From: Candidatus Fermentithermobacillus carboniphilus
GTDB lineage: Bacteria; Bacillota; Sulfobacillia; Fermentithermobacillales; Fermentithermobacillaceae
Assembly: GCA_018208355.1 (NCBI GenBank)
Contig: CP062796.1
Coordinates: 2,252,833 to 2,316,832 of the forward strand
Length of the DNA: 64,000 nucleotides
Direction: 5' to 3'
Shown: in pieces, positions 1 through 9,543 of the stretch
Layout: each line of letters starts with the position of its first letter
Numbering within the stretch: position 1 is the stretch's first letter
Made by a program: the position numbers and the translations under genes
Notes under the pieces: generated by a model
What the model saw: only the letters and a program-made list of their open reading frames with translations
Databases searched by the model: none
What the model was told of the DNA's origin: nothing

Positions 1-39
1 TAAGAATGAGAGGCTACTTCTACCAAGGGGGAGCTTCTC

Positions 40-711
40 ATTTTTCGGAAGAGGCGGTTCGTAAATCCCAGGCGCAGCCGGAGGAGAGGCGCTCTGTACC
101 TCGTGGGTTTTTTGACCCTCGTAGTATGGTGCCTTATTGCCATCGAAAACAGCATCATCCCGACACTCGTGGCCATTTCTGAAACAGAAGTCGCGAAGGT
201 AGCCAATCAGGCCGTGATAGACGCGATAAACTCCAACATAGAAAAGCTCCTCTCTGGGAAAAAACTCCTCAACTTCGAGGTTAACGAGGCGGGGGAGATA
301 CTTTACGTCGAGGCGAACACCGGGGACCTCAACAGGATACAGGCAGAGGCGCTGTCTGTGCTTCAGGCGACTCTAGGCCAGCTTGAAGGCTTCAGCATTT
401 ACGTCCCTCTTGGCCAAACCCTGGGTTCACGAATTTTCGCGCCTGTAGGCCCCAAAATCAAGGTGACCCTTTTCCCGTACGGGAGCGTGTCCGTCCAGGT
501 CAAGGATTCTTTCGAAGTGACCGGAATAAATCAGGCCAAATTCGAAGTATCGCTATTTGTGACCTGCTCAGTAAGGGTAGTCATTCCGCTCATTTCATCC
601 AAGACGACCGTCGCTAGCGAGATACCACTTGCTACCGTTATTATCCCCGGGAAAGTCCCGGAAACGTATATTTCCATTCCGGGAAACAACCCTCCCTCCT
701 TTTCACGCTGA
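40..711 (+). CDS. yunB: Sporulation protein YunB, probable ATT start
   Basis: YunB-family protein, a mother-cell sporulation protein of unknown biochemical role that is membrane anchored. The open frame has a GTG at 103, but no SD is properly spaced for it. In the same frame an ATT at 40 lies 6 bases after AAGGGGGAG (25-33). Starting there gives 223 residues and adds a very basic N-terminus (FRKRRF, then PRRSRRRG) before the membrane segment, as YunB proteins normally have. The membrane helix is followed by an extracytoplasmic region with the YunB-like IGEME-type stretch (ISETEVAKVANQAV) and the PLGQTLGS motif. nadE follows 76 bases downstream. The family call is firm; the ATT start is an inference. 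Confidence 0.85.
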   Translation: MFRKRRFVNPRRSRRRGALYLVGFLTLVVWCLIAIENSIIPTLVAISETEVAKVANQAVIDAINSNIEKLLSGKKLLNFEVNEAGEILYVEANTGDLNRIQAEALSVLQATLGQLEGFSIYVPLGQTLGSRIFAPVGPKIKVTLFPYGSVSVQVKDSFEVTGINQAKFEVSLFVTCSVRVVIPLISSKTTVASEIPLATVIIPGKVPETYISIPGNNPPSFSR

Positions 712-787
712 ATTCGGGAAAAAAGCTTCACACGCTCCTTTTTCTGGTGGATAATTCTCTTGTACCGAGTCCGCGGAGGTGTCTTGG

Positions 788-1537
788 GTGCGGGACGTGT
801 CTCTTGATAGTAAAGTGCAGTACCTTGTCACGTGGATGAGAGAAAGAGCTGAAGAAGCCGGAGCGAAAGGTGGAGTCTTCGGTGTTTCCGGCGGGGTCGA
901 TTCGGCTCTCGTCCTCGCTCTGGCCAAAAGGGCTTGGCCCGAAAATTGCCTGGGGCTCGTCATGCCGTGCCATTCTCTTCCTGAAGATGTTGAGGATGCC
1001 CTGTATGTATTGAGGGAGTTTTCCTGCCCCTACAGGCTCATTGATCTGTCTCCGGTCTATGACGGTCTTGTCGCGTCGCTCCCGGACCAGAGAGAGGACT
1101 CAGAATTGGCTCTGGCGAACATAAAGCCGAGGCTCCGGATGATAACCCTGTACTACTACGCCAATCTCATGAACTATATAGTCGTCGGGACGGGTAATAA
1201 AGCTGAACTTCATGTGGGTTATTTCACCAAATACGGAGACGGAGGCGTCGATATTCTCCCTCTCGGGGACCTCACCAAACGGGAAGTAAGGGAACTTGCT
1301 AAGTATCTCGGAGTTCCGGAACGCATAGTGGAAAGGGTTCCTTCGGCCGGTCTCTGGAGAGGTCAGACCGATGAAGGGGAAATGAGGATTACCTACAGGG
1401 ATCTGGACGCGTACCTTTCGGGAGAAGCGATACCTCCGGAAGTGAAAGAGAGGATAGACGAACGGCACAGAAGGAGCGAACACAAGCGAAGGCTGCCGCC
1501 GGTTGCCAGGTTAGATGTGCTCTATGAGGAGGAATGA
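788..1537 (+). CDS. nadE: NAD+ synthase, ammonia-dependent type
   Basis: Converts nicotinate adenine dinucleotide to NAD+ with ATP and ammonia in the cytoplasm. The ATP-pyrophosphatase P-loop SGGVDSA lies at about residues 34-40, and the C-terminal PSAGLWRGQTDEGE motif typical of NadE is present. About 249 residues is normal for the single-domain NH3-dependent enzyme; there is no glutaminase domain. GTG 788 is preferred because GGAGGTG (775-781) sits 6 bases upstream; a GTG at 779 in the same frame is too close to the SD. The gene is followed after 3 bases by yebC, so the two are probably cotranscribed. Confidence 0.95.
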   Translation: MRDVSLDSKVQYLVTWMRERAEEAGAKGGVFGVSGGVDSALVLALAKRAWPENCLGLVMPCHSLPEDVEDALYVLREFSCPYRLIDLSPVYDGLVASLPDQREDSELALANIKPRLRMITLYYYANLMNYIVVGTGNKAELHVGYFTKYGDGGVDILPLGDLTKREVRELAKYLGVPERIVERVPSAGLWRGQTDEGEMRITYRDLDAYLSGEAIPPEVKERIDERHRRSEHKRRLPPVARLDVLYEEE

Positions 1538-1540
1538 AGG

Positions 1541-2287
1541 GTGTCAGGTCATTCCAAGTGGGCCAACATCAAACGCCACAAGGCAAAGGTCGATGCGCAG
1601 AGGTCAAACATCATCTCGAAGGCACTGAGAGATATTATGCTCGCCGCGCGTCACGGGGGAGGGAACCCCGAGAGCAATTTCAGATTGAAGGTCGCAATTG
1701 AGAGGGCGCGGGAGGCCGATGTACCTCTGGACAGCATAAACAGGGCGATCAAACGGGGTACGGGAGAGATAGAGGGAGGCCAGCTTGAAGAGATAACCTA
1801 CGAAGGATATGGTCCGGGAGGCACAGCGGTCCTCGTGGAGGCTGCCACGGACAACCGGAACAGGACCGCCTCTGAGGTGCGGTACATCTTCTCGAAACAC
1901 GGTGGCAAGCTTGCTGAGGTAGGCGCGGTGGCCTGGATGTTTGAGCAAAAGGGTTTCATCGCCATTGAGAAAGACGGTCTGTCGGAAGATGACGCGCTGG
2001 CCATGGCCATAGAAGCGGGAGCCCTGGATCTGAAAACGGAAGATGACTCGTATGAGATTTATACGCGCCCCGAGGATGTTGAGGCTGTCAAAGAGAAACT
2101 CGAGGCCAACGGCGCGAGGGTTCAGGTGGCGGAAGTGACCATGGTACCCAAGACCACGGTGAGACTGGAAGGTGACGACGCCGAAAAGATGCTGCGTCTT
2201 TTCGACGCGCTTGAGGCTCACGATGACGTCTCCCGGGTGTATGCCAATTTTGACATCCCCGAAGAGATCCTAAGACGCGGCGTCTAG
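1541..2287 (+). CDS. yebC: YebC/PmpR/TACO1 family protein
   Basis: YebC-family protein (248 residues, typical length). The N-terminus SGHSKWANIKRHKAKVDAQR is diagnostic and the three-domain family pattern continues to the end (GGNPESNF, YEGYGPGG, MFEQKGFI, MVPKTTV). The family has been described both as a DNA-binding regulator and as a factor that helps ribosomes translate problematic sequences such as polyproline; the sequence does not discriminate. GTG start, with AGGAGG about 10 bases upstream inside the end of nadE. In many Bacillota yebC lies just upstream of ruvCAB, as here. Confidence 0.95.
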   Translation: MSGHSKWANIKRHKAKVDAQRSNIISKALRDIMLAARHGGGNPESNFRLKVAIERAREADVPLDSINRAIKRGTGEIEGGQLEEITYEGYGPGGTAVLVEAATDNRNRTASEVRYIFSKHGGKLAEVGAVAWMFEQKGFIAIEKDGLSEDDALAMAIEAGALDLKTEDDSYEIYTRPEDVEAVKEKLEANGARVQVAEVTMVPKTTVRLEGDDAEKMLRLFDALEAHDDVSRVYANFDIPEEILRRGV

Positions 2288-2352
2288 GACATGTTGTCTG
2301 AATAAACCCTCCTTTCCAGGGAAATCCTATATTGACCTGGAGGGAGGGAAAG

Positions 2353-2922
2353 ATGGAAAAACGGCGGGGGACTCCCTACAAAAAAGTTCTTACCGTCCTT
2401 GTCCTTCTGGGCATTTTGACGGGTGTCCTTGCAGCGGTTCAGTTTTTCCTGAAAGACCTCGGAATCAGCATCCCCTTTGTTCTACCCTTCGTGCGCCAGC
2501 CCGTACCGGAGACAGCTTCGGTGAAAGTGACTTTCGTCACGCGGTACGCGAAGTGCGACGATGTCACCACCACCAGCGAGGAGATATCTCGCGATAGGGT
2601 AGAGTCTTTCATTTCGACCATTTCAGGTGAGTGGAGCGCCGTTGGCAAGGACGGCTCCGGAGTGCAACTCTTGAGGACCATTGATGATTACTGTCCGCAC
2701 CACTCGAGGACTCGCCTCATTATCTTGAACCGGGGTCACGTGGCGGTTTACCGCGGGACTACACCCGATCCAAGGTTTCTAATCAAAGAATACCCGGACA
2801 TACGGGAGTCGGCCCTGGAGGAAAAGTGCCGAGATCTCCTGAAAAAAGGATACCTCATCGAAGATGAACCGGCTCTCGTTGACGAGAAGGTGAGACTCTA
2901 CCTGGAAGGAATTATAGATTGA
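2353..2922 (+). CDS. BofC-like sporulation signalling protein
   Basis: Predicted single-pass membrane protein of 189 residues. Lysine/arginine-rich start, one membrane helix at about residues 11-32, then an external domain with RYAKCDDVTTTSEEI and a C-terminal part (RLIILNRGHVAVYRG, then PDIRESALEEKCRDLLKKG) that resembles the BofC C-terminal domain. In Bacillus, bofC lies immediately upstream of ruvAB and encodes an inter-compartment inhibitor of the SpoIVB protease, so position supports the call. ATG 2353 has GGAGGGAG (2340-2347) 5 bases upstream; a TTG at 2332 is less likely. Homology is moderate, so no symbol is given. Confidence 0.72.
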   Translation: MEKRRGTPYKKVLTVLVLLGILTGVLAAVQFFLKDLGISIPFVLPFVRQPVPETASVKVTFVTRYAKCDDVTTTSEEISRDRVESFISTISGEWSAVGKDGSGVQLLRTIDDYCPHHSRTRLIILNRGHVAVYRGTTPDPRFLIKEYPDIRESALEEKCRDLLKKGYLIEDEPALVDEKVRLYLEGIID

Positions 2923-2953
2923 ATCGTCGAACCCCCATTCGGGGGTATCGAAG

Positions 2954-3490
2954 GTGCGGATACTCGGAATCGACCCTGGTACGGAGCGGACGGGCTGGGG
3001 CGTTGTCGACGCAAAAGGGCCGGACCTCAGCGCTCTTGATTACGGGTGTATAATCACGAGGAAAGAGGAAAGCCTCTCGAGGAGGCTTTTCTGTATTTAC
3101 GAAAACCTTCTCGGGATCATAGACAAGCACCAGCCGGAAGTAGTGGCTATCGAAGAGCTGTTCTTTGCCAAGAACGCCAAGACGGCTATAGACGTAGGAC
3201 ACGCCCGGGGAGTGGCGGTCCTTGTCGTCGGGATGAAAGGTCTATCCCTGGAGGAAGTGACACCTTTACAGGTAAAATCTTCAATAGTGGGTTACGGGAA
3301 CGCCACCAAAGAGCAGGTTGGCGTTATGATCAAGAATATCCTGGGTCTTCCCAGGGTTCCCAGACCCGATGACGTGTGCGACGCCCTTGCGGTGGCTGTG
3401 GTGGCGGGCATCAAGAGGTCGTTCAGAGCGGTGCTCCGCACCGGCAGCAAGGTCGAGCGAGCAAGGACTCTTCCGGATAGGAAGGAATAA
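2954..3490 (+). CDS. ruvC: Crossover junction endodeoxyribonuclease RuvC
   Basis: Holliday junction resolvase that cleaves four-way junctions on RuvAB-branch-migrated DNA. RNase H-like fold with the expected acidic residues: Asp7 in GIDPGTERTGWG, Glu67 in VAIEELFFAKN, and Asp140/Asp143 in RPDDVCDALAVA. The length of 178 residues is normal. GTG start just after a G-rich stretch. ruvA begins 5 bases after the stop, so ruvC, ruvA and ruvB form one transcription unit. Confidence 0.97.
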   Translation: MRILGIDPGTERTGWGVVDAKGPDLSALDYGCIITRKEESLSRRLFCIYENLLGIIDKHQPEVVAIEELFFAKNAKTAIDVGHARGVAVLVVGMKGLSLEEVTPLQVKSSIVGYGNATKEQVGVMIKNILGLPRVPRPDDVCDALAVAVVAGIKRSFRAVLRTGSKVERARTLPDRKE

Positions 3491-3495
3491 AGAAG

Positions 3496-4086
3496 ATGAT
3501 AACTGAGATAAGGGGCACCATAGTCTCAGCCGGAAAAGACACGGTGACGATTATGGTCGGGGGAGTCGGTATCGAAGTCCACGTGAGTCCGACACTGGGA
3601 AGCCTTCTTTCCGGGAAGAAGGAAGCTCACCTGTATACGAGACTCCTCGTGAGAGAGGACGGGCTTTTTATCTATGGCTTCCAGAACCGGGAAGAGCGGG
3701 CGATTTTCGATCTTCTCTTGACCGTAAAAGGGATCGGACCCAAGACCGCTATGGGGGTGTTGTCGGCTATCCCTGTACAGGAGTTTTACCGGGCCGTTGT
3801 CTCTTCAGACGAAAAGGTCCTCTCCGGTCTTCCCGGGATTGGCAGGAAAACTGCCGGAAGGATTATACTCGAGCTTAGAGACAGGATAGGGCTTCCTCCT
3901 GAGAAGGGTAAAGAAAAGACGTCATCCGCGGGAAGCATCGTGGAGGAAGCCTGTGAGGCACTGGCTGCGCTAGGGTATTCCCGGGAAGAAGCGAGAGGGG
4001 CTGTCGAGAGGGCGCTCGGGGAGACAGGAGCCAGCGACCTGGAATTACTTCTGCGGGAGGCCTTGAGGAAACTTGCGAGAATCTAG
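3496..4086 (+). CDS. ruvA: Holliday junction branch migration protein RuvA
   Basis: Binds and flattens the four-way junction and loads the RuvB motor. N-terminal OB-fold ([21 protein letters not shown]) followed by tandem helix-hairpin-helix motifs VKGIGPKTA and [12 protein letters not shown], and a C-terminal UBA-like domain ([17 protein letters not shown]) that contacts RuvB. The length of 196 residues is normal. The 3' end overlaps the start of ruvB by 14 bases, which suggests translational coupling. Confidence 0.97.
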   Translation: MITEIRGTIVSAGKDTVTIMVGGVGIEVHVSPTLGSLLSGKKEAHLYTRLLVREDGLFIYGFQNREERAIFDLLLTVKGIGPKTAMGVLSAIPVQEFYRAVVSSDEKVLSGLPGIGRKTAGRIILELRDRIGLPPEKGKEKTSSAGSIVEEACEALAALGYSREEARGAVERALGETGASDLELLLREALRKLARI

Positions 4087-5104
4087 GGACCTTATATCCA
4101 GAGAAGTGCTGCCTGAAGATGAAGCCGCCGAGGAATCGTTGCGGCCCAAGTATCTTCTGGAGTACATTGGCCAGGAACGCATAAAGGAGAACCTCTCAGT
4201 TTACATAGAGGCCGCAAAGCAGAGGAGAGAGCCGGTGGATCACGTACTCCTGTCAGGTCCGCCGGGCCTCGGAAAGACAACTCTCGCTCACGTCATCGCA
4301 AATGAGCTTGGAGTGGCCATCAGGGTAACCTCCGGTCCGGCCATAGAACGGGCGGGAGACCTTGTGGCCATCCTGACCAACCTGGAAGATAGGGACGTCC
4401 TTTTCATCGACGAGATTCACAGGCTGAGCCATCAGGCCGAAGAAGCGCTCTACCCCGCCATGGAGGATTTCACTTTCGACTGGGTGGCAGGGAAAGGTCC
4501 CGCTGCCAGGACTTACCGGCTGAAACTCCCGAGATTTACCCTTATAGCCGCCACTACCAGGAGCGGGCTTCTGACATCGCCTTTGAGAGATAGGTTCGGC
4601 ATCAATCTCCGTCTCGAATTCTACACAGATGACGAGCTGTTCCAGGTGGTCACAAGATCCGCGCGTATCCTGGGGATTTCCATCGATAGCGAAGGGGCTA
4701 GAGAGATAGCGAGAAGGTCGAGGGGAACTCCGAGAGTGGCCAACAGGCTGTTGCGGAGGGTCAGGGATTTCGCCCAGGTCAAAAAAGACGGCAAGATCAC
4801 CAGGGAAGTTGCACGGGAGGCCCTTGCGTTCCTGGACATAGACGACATCGGACTGGACAGGCTTGACCGGCAGATCTTGACCGCTCTCGTTGAAAAATAC
4901 GGTGGGGGACCGGTAGGGCTGACCACGCTCGCGGCCTGCCTGGGTGAAGATCCGGGTACCATCGAAGATGTATATGAGCCGTATTTGCTCCAGATCGGTT
5001 TCTTGGAAAGGACTCCGAGGGGGCGAGTGGTTACTCGAAGGGCCATGGAGTATATGGGTTATCCCCCGAAACGTGAACAGGGGAGGCTTTTCGAAGGGAT
5101 TTGA
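4073..5104 (+). CDS. ruvB: Holliday junction branch migration ATPase RuvB
   Basis: AAA+ motor that drives branch migration with RuvA. Walker [11 protein letters not shown] at about residues 61-70, Walker B FIDEIHRL, sensor 1 AATTRSGLL with the following arginine region, and a C-terminal winged helix ([24 protein letters not shown] region). The length of 343 residues is usual. TTG start inside ruvA. The stop overlaps the TTG start of queH (TTGA), so the two are tightly coupled. Confidence 0.97.
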   Translation: MRESRDLISREVLPEDEAAEESLRPKYLLEYIGQERIKENLSVYIEAAKQRREPVDHVLLSGPPGLGKTTLAHVIANELGVAIRVTSGPAIERAGDLVAILTNLEDRDVLFIDEIHRLSHQAEEALYPAMEDFTFDWVAGKGPAARTYRLKLPRFTLIAATTRSGLLTSPLRDRFGINLRLEFYTDDELFQVVTRSARILGISIDSEGAREIARRSRGTPRVANRLLRRVRDFAQVKKDGKITREVAREALAFLDIDDIGLDRLDRQILTALVEKYGGGPVGLTTLAACLGEDPGTIEDVYEPYLLQIGFLERTPRGRVVTRRAMEYMGYPPKREQGRLFEGI

Positions 5105-5625
5105 GAGTTCTCCTTCATTCCTGTTGTGCTCCCTGTAGCACTTTTCCGTCCTATATCCTCCTAGCTGAAGGCTTTCGGGTTGACGGGCTTTTTTTCAACC
5201 CCAATATCTATCCGGCCGAGGAGGAGGAAAAACGGTGGGAAACTTACCGGCGGTGGGCCGGCGAGGCCGGAATAGAGGTCCGGCGCATACAGTGGCCCCA
5301 CGAGAGGTGGCTTTCGGGTGTTTCTTCGGATCTCACAAAGCCGGGAAGGTGCAGGGAGTGCTACCGTTTGCGGCTTATCGAGGTCGCGCGGCTGGCAAGA
5401 GAGGGAGGGTACGATTTCTTTACAACAACCCTTTTGGTGAGTCCTTACCAAGACCACGGAGGGGTCGTCCTGGCCCTGAAAAAAGCCTCAGAAGAGTCGG
5501 GTGTTCCATATCTCTACAGGGATTTCAGAGTAGGCTACAGAAGAAGTCGGGAGATGGCCCGTGGGAGCCACCTGTACATGCAAAAATACTGTGGCTGTGA
5601 ATTTAGTCTGGGAGGTGAGGCTTGA
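5101..5625 (+). CDS. queH: Epoxyqueuosine reductase QueH
   Basis: Non-orthologous replacement of QueG that reduces epoxyqueuosine to queuosine in tRNA (DUF208). The family cysteines are all present: CCxxC in HSCCAPC (Cys8, Cys9, Cys12), [10 protein letters not shown] (Cys84, Cys87) and a C-terminal CGC (Cys164, Cys166) that should hold an Fe-S cluster and metal. TTG start overlaps the ruvB stop. It sits in the same operon as queA and tgt, so the last three queuosine steps are encoded together. Confidence 0.92.
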   Translation: MRVLLHSCCAPCSTFPSYILLAEGFRVDGLFFNPNIYPAEEEEKRWETYRRWAGEAGIEVRRIQWPHERWLSGVSSDLTKPGRCRECYRLRLIEVARLAREGGYDFFTTTLLVSPYQDHGGVVLALKKASEESGVPYLYRDFRVGYRRSREMARGSHLYMQKYCGCEFSLGGEA

Positions 5626-5852
5626 CTATGCCGGGCTTCGGTGAATTTGGCCGGATGCTGATGGGCCTTGGACTACTGCTCCTTCTGACAGGGGCCCTCC
5701 TGGCGTTCGGGGGAAGGTTATTGGGTTTAGGGCGGCTACCAGGCGATATACTGATCCGGAAAGGGAACTTCACCTTTTATTTTCCTCTCATGACCTCGAT
5801 ACTTTTGAGCCTGGCACTGACTTTACTGCTATGGATATTCCAAAGGCGTTGA
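5622..5852 (+). CDS. DUF2905 small membrane protein
   Basis: Short (76 residues) protein with two membrane segments separated by the conserved loop GLGRLPGDILIRKGNFTFYFP, the signature of DUF2905. Function unknown. TTG 5622 overlaps the queH stop and has GGAGG 6 bases upstream; ATG 5628 is an alternative. The gene commonly sits beside ruvB and queA in Bacillota. Its 3' end overlaps the next gene by 22 bases. Confidence 0.85.
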   Translation: MTMPGFGEFGRMLMGLGLLLLLTGALLAFGGRLLGLGRLPGDILIRKGNFTFYFPLMTSILLSLALTLLLWIFQRR

Positions 5853-7285
5853 GAATCACTGCGGTCGTCCTGGCTGCTGCTCTGGCCGTCGCGGCTATTT
5901 TGGTCTTCGGACACCCTGAGTGGGTCCGGGCTCAAGGGTCTGCGAACACCGGTGAACTCTCTTCGCCCCAGGTCCTGGTTGGCCTGTTTAAGGCATCCTC
6001 GGCTACCCTGCAGTTGTCGGGAGAGTTCATATTGAGGAGCCCGGAAGGGGAGGAAACCCGGGTTGGGCAAGGTTCGCTTCTTGCTTTCAGCGCGACCCAA
6101 GGCAAGATAGCGTGGGAGGTATTTCCCGGAAGCCGCCTTGGGGATTCCCAAAAGGGCGATAGTAGGGGACCGGTGATTTTGTCGGCAGGGAACCCTGGAT
6201 ACCCCGGGGAGTTTACAGTTATAAAGCAGTCTTCCGCCAGTTTTACTTTGGAAGGCCGGTCATTTACCGGAAGCGCCGTGGTGATGCTCGAAGATAACGC
6301 CCTCCTCATGGCCAATCTAGTGGATCTTGAGACCTATGTGGCGGCGGTCGTTTCCTCTGAAATGCCGGGCGGCTGGCCGCAAGAAGCCTTGAAGGCACAG
6401 GCGGTCGTGAGCCGCACTTATGCGCTTTACAAGACCGGTATAACCCCGGACCGGCTTCAAAGTAACGAGTATCTCACCGGTCTGGGAGGGCTTTTGCCAG
6501 GCAATGTCCGGCTCTATGCCCAGGACCAGATCTATCGGGGAACCGGTTCCCTTGACCCGGGAGCCCTGGAGGCAACCGAAGCCACCAGGGGTCAGATCCT
6601 CACCTGGGAGGGAAAACCCGCTGCTACCTATTTTCACGCCGACGCGGCCGGGAGGACCGAAGATGTGAGGTATGTTTGGGGCGGTTCCGTACCCTACCTC
6701 AAGAGCGTCCAGGAGGTACCCCACGAGTCTCCGTATTCTTCCTGGGAAGTAAAGATGGATGAAACGGCGGTCCGAGAATCCCTTCTAGGTTTCGGCTTGA
6801 GAGGAGAGGTTGAGATTGAGATGATGCGGGGCACGGGCCCGGGTACATCCGGGAGGTGGTCGTCAGTTATCATAAAGCACCCCCTGGGTGAAACGCAGGT
6901 CAAGGGCGGTGATTTCAGGGTGGCCCTTGGCCTCCGGAGCCTTTTGTTTTCGTCTTTCGTCGCAGGGGGGATGGAGGAAACCAGGGGATTTTTGAACCCC
7001 GGCCTTCCGTTCACCTGTGCCTCAAGCCACGGGATTTACACTGTGGACCCAGCCAAGACCACCGTCGTGGGAGGGACCGGAGAGAAAACGCTCATTGTGG
7101 GAGGCTCCTTTGTTGTCGGCGCGCCGCAACCAGGGCCCCGTACTTACGTTTTCAGCGGAAGAGGATGGGGTCACGGCGTAGGCCTTTCTCAGTGGGGAGC
7201 GCGGGCTATGGCCGAGTCCGGAGAAGATTTTGCCGCGATACTGAGTCACTATTATCCGGGAACTAAACTTGAACGTTGGTGGTAA
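5831..7285 (+). CDS. SpoIID/LytB domain protein (peptidoglycan-acting)
   Basis: Predicted exported protein of 484 residues with an N-terminal membrane/signal segment (about residues 8-30), a variable region, then the SpoIID domain: LVDLETYVAAVVSSEMPGGW, QEALKAQAVVSRTYAL and the C-terminal GRGWGHGVGLSQWGARAMAE block. SpoIID is a lytic transglycosylase that remodels septal peptidoglycan during engulfment. Because this protein is longer than classical SpoIID and sits with queA rather than with spoIIQ-region genes, it may be a paralogue, so no symbol is given. Start overlaps DUF2905; no good SD is visible, so coupling is likely. Confidence 0.88.
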   Translation: MDIPKALRITAVVLAAALAVAAILVFGHPEWVRAQGSANTGELSSPQVLVGLFKASSATLQLSGEFILRSPEGEETRVGQGSLLAFSATQGKIAWEVFPGSRLGDSQKGDSRGPVILSAGNPGYPGEFTVIKQSSASFTLEGRSFTGSAVVMLEDNALLMANLVDLETYVAAVVSSEMPGGWPQEALKAQAVVSRTYALYKTGITPDRLQSNEYLTGLGGLLPGNVRLYAQDQIYRGTGSLDPGALEATEATRGQILTWEGKPAATYFHADAAGRTEDVRYVWGGSVPYLKSVQEVPHESPYSSWEVKMDETAVRESLLGFGLRGEVEIEMMRGTGPGTSGRWSSVIIKHPLGETQVKGGDFRVALGLRSLLFSSFVAGGMEETRGFLNPGLPFTCASSHGIYTVDPAKTTVVGGTGEKTLIVGGSFVVGAPQPGPRTYVFSGRGWGHGVGLSQWGARAMAESGEDFAAILSHYYPGTKLERWW

Positions 7286-7290
7286 TGACG

Positions 7291-8319
7291 ATGAGGATCG
7301 ATGAATTCGATTACGAATTGCCTGAAGACCTGATAGCTCAGACTCCCGCTCTCGAGAGGGATAAGTCGAGGCTACTCGTGGTCGATCGGAGGACCGGGAG
7401 CCTCTCACACAGGATGTTCTATGAGGTAATCGAATACCTGAACTCTGGCGATATCCTCGTGGTAAACGATACGAAAGTCATTCCCGCGAGGCTTATGGCC
7501 CGTCGCAGCACCGGAGGGAAAGTTGAGGTCCTTCTGTTAAGACAGGTGGAACCCGACATCTGGGAATGCCTTGTCAGGCCGGGCCACAAGGTGAAAGTTG
7601 GAGAAAAGGTCTCGGTAGGCGTGGGAGAAAAGGGTATGACCGGTACCGTTCTTTCCAGGACCGATTACGGAGGCAGGATGATACGGTGGGAATACAAGGG
7701 CGATTGGGAGGAAAACCTGCAAAGGCTGGGCCATACACCGCTTCCCCCGTATATCAAAATGCCCCTCTCGGATCCTTCCCGTTACCAGACCGTGTATGCC
7801 AGGATACCCGGTTCTGCCGCGGCACCCACCGCTGGCCTTCATTTCACGGAGGAGCTCCTGGAAAGGATAAGACAAAAAGGGGTCGTCGTGAAGTCCATAA
7901 CTCTGGAAGTTGGGCTGGGCACGTTCCGCCCTGTCAGGGAAGAGATCGTCGAACATCACAAGATGCACCGGGAGCATTTCACAGTGAACGAAGAAACTGC
8001 TGCGGCCATCAACGACGCGCGCGAGAGAGGAGGGAAACTCGTGGCGGTGGGAACCACCGTGGTGCGAGCCCTCGAGACATCGGCGCTGGAAGATGGCACG
8101 GTGCGGGCTTTTTCGGGTTCGACGGAGCTATTCATATATCCAGGTTACAGATTTAAAGCGGTGGACCATCTCATAACCAACTTTCACCTCCCGAAATCCA
8201 CTCTTCTCATGCTCGTATCGGCTTTCGCCGGCAAAGAACTGATCATGAAAGCGTATCACGAGGCCATCCGGGAGAGGTACAGGTTCTACTCTTTCGGGGA
8301 TGCAATGTTGATCTTGTAG
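7291..8319 (+). CDS. queA: S-adenosylmethionine:tRNA ribosyltransferase-isomerase
   Basis: Transfers the ribosyl moiety of SAM to preQ1-modified tRNA to give epoxyqueuosine. 342 residues, with family blocks DYELPEDLIAQTPALERDKSRLLV near the N-terminus (residues 5 onward), AAPTAGLHFTEELL and VEVGLGTFRPV-type motifs (here LEVGLGTFRPVREE), and a C-terminal NFHLPKSTLLMLVSAFAG. ATG 7291 is chosen over the upstream TTG because it gives the standard N-terminus. The start lies 5 bases beyond the spoIID-like stop. tgt follows after 2 bases. Confidence 0.96.
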   Translation: MRIDEFDYELPEDLIAQTPALERDKSRLLVVDRRTGSLSHRMFYEVIEYLNSGDILVVNDTKVIPARLMARRSTGGKVEVLLLRQVEPDIWECLVRPGHKVKVGEKVSVGVGEKGMTGTVLSRTDYGGRMIRWEYKGDWEENLQRLGHTPLPPYIKMPLSDPSRYQTVYARIPGSAAAPTAGLHFTEELLERIRQKGVVVKSITLEVGLGTFRPVREEIVEHHKMHREHFTVNEETAAAINDARERGGKLVAVGTTVVRALETSALEDGTVRAFSGSTELFIYPGYRFKAVDHLITNFHLPKSTLLMLVSAFAGKELIMKAYHEAIRERYRFYSFGDAMLIL

Positions 8320-8321
8320 GG

Positions 8322-9440
8322 GTGCTGGCGAAATTGGCTGATCTCCAATACGTACTGGAATCCGAGGTCAATACCGCGAGGCTGGGAATCCTCAAGACGC
8401 CCCACGGCAGCGTGGAGACCCCGGTATTCATGCCTGTGGGAACTCAGGGGGCGGTGAAGTCCCTTTTCCCGAGGGACGTGTGGGAGACTGGAACCAGGAT
8501 CATCCTCTCCAATGCCTATCACTTGTACCTGCGGCCGGGTCCCTCTGTGGTCGAGAAGGCAGGAGGTCTACATGCTTTTATGGGCTGGCCTGGTGCTATT
8601 CTCACGGACAGCGGCGGCTTCCAGATACTAAGTTTAGGTCACCTTGTTTCCATATCTGACCAGGAAGCGGTGTTCAGATCGCACATCGATGGGAGCCTCG
8701 TGAGGTTCAGCCCCGAAGACTCTGTCAGGGCGCAGGTGTCCATAGGCGCGGACATCATCATGTGCCTCGATCAGTGCACGCCCTATCCGATTTCCCGCGA
8801 TCTTGCGAAGGATGCCGTCAGGAGAACAATTTTGTGGGCAAAACGGTCGCGGCAAATCGAGATCCCGGATAAACAGGCCCTTTTTGGAATAGTCCAGGGG
8901 TCGACTTACCCGGACCTCAGAAAAGAGTGCGCCATAGAGCTTGCGGCGCTCGACTTTCCCGGTTATGCCATAGGAGGTCTTTCCGTAGGGGAGCCCAAGG
9001 AAGAGTTCTACGAGGTTCTGGCACAAACTGTCCAGTATCTGCCCAAAGACCGTCCCAGGTACCTCATGGGCGTAGGCCATCCGGTCGACCTGATAGAAGG
9101 GGTTCTCGCGGGGGTAGACATGTTCGACTGCGTGTTGCCTACCCGGAATGCCCGCCACGGGAGGGCGTTCACCTTTCAGGGGCCGTTGAACCTCAGGAAT
9201 GCGCGGTTTACCTATGACTTTGGCCCGCTGGAAGAGGGGTGTGACTGTCCGACATGTGCCGGGTTTTCCAGGGCGTATATCAGGCACCTGTTTGTGGCTG
9301 GCGAGAGTCTTGCTTGGACGCTTTTGTCCGTCCACAACCTGAGGTTTTTCCAGAGGTTCATGGCAAGACTTAGGGAATCGCTGAAAGCGGGGACTGTACA
9401 GAGTTTCCGGGAGGAAATCGAGAGGCTTTACCCGGTGTGA
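8322..9440 (+). CDS. tgt: tRNA-guanine transglycosylase
   Basis: Exchanges guanine-34 for preQ1 in GUN-anticodon tRNAs. TIM-barrel enzyme of 372 residues with the active-site blocks DSGGFQILSLG, VQGSTYPDLR, AIGGLSVGEP, and the nucleophile region MFDCVLPTRNARHGRAFT; the zinc site is CDCPTC with a distal HNL histidine. GTG start. Together with queH and queA it provides the late queuosine pathway; no preQ1 biosynthesis genes (queCDEF) are in the window. Confidence 0.97.
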   Translation: MLAKLADLQYVLESEVNTARLGILKTPHGSVETPVFMPVGTQGAVKSLFPRDVWETGTRIILSNAYHLYLRPGPSVVEKAGGLHAFMGWPGAILTDSGGFQILSLGHLVSISDQEAVFRSHIDGSLVRFSPEDSVRAQVSIGADIIMCLDQCTPYPISRDLAKDAVRRTILWAKRSRQIEIPDKQALFGIVQGSTYPDLRKECAIELAALDFPGYAIGGLSVGEPKEEFYEVLAQTVQYLPKDRPRYLMGVGHPVDLIEGVLAGVDMFDCVLPTRNARHGRAFTFQGPLNLRNARFTYDFGPLEEGCDCPTCAGFSRAYIRHLFVAGESLAWTLLSVHNLRFFQRFMARLRESLKAGTVQSFREEIERLYPV

Positions 9441-9543
9441 GTTTTGCCGGTTTTCGGTATATGAACAAGGTGATCTACTTTTTGCGTCGAAAATGGAACC
9501 ATACTGGAGGAGAAAAACCCTATAGCAAAGGAGGTAATGCGGG

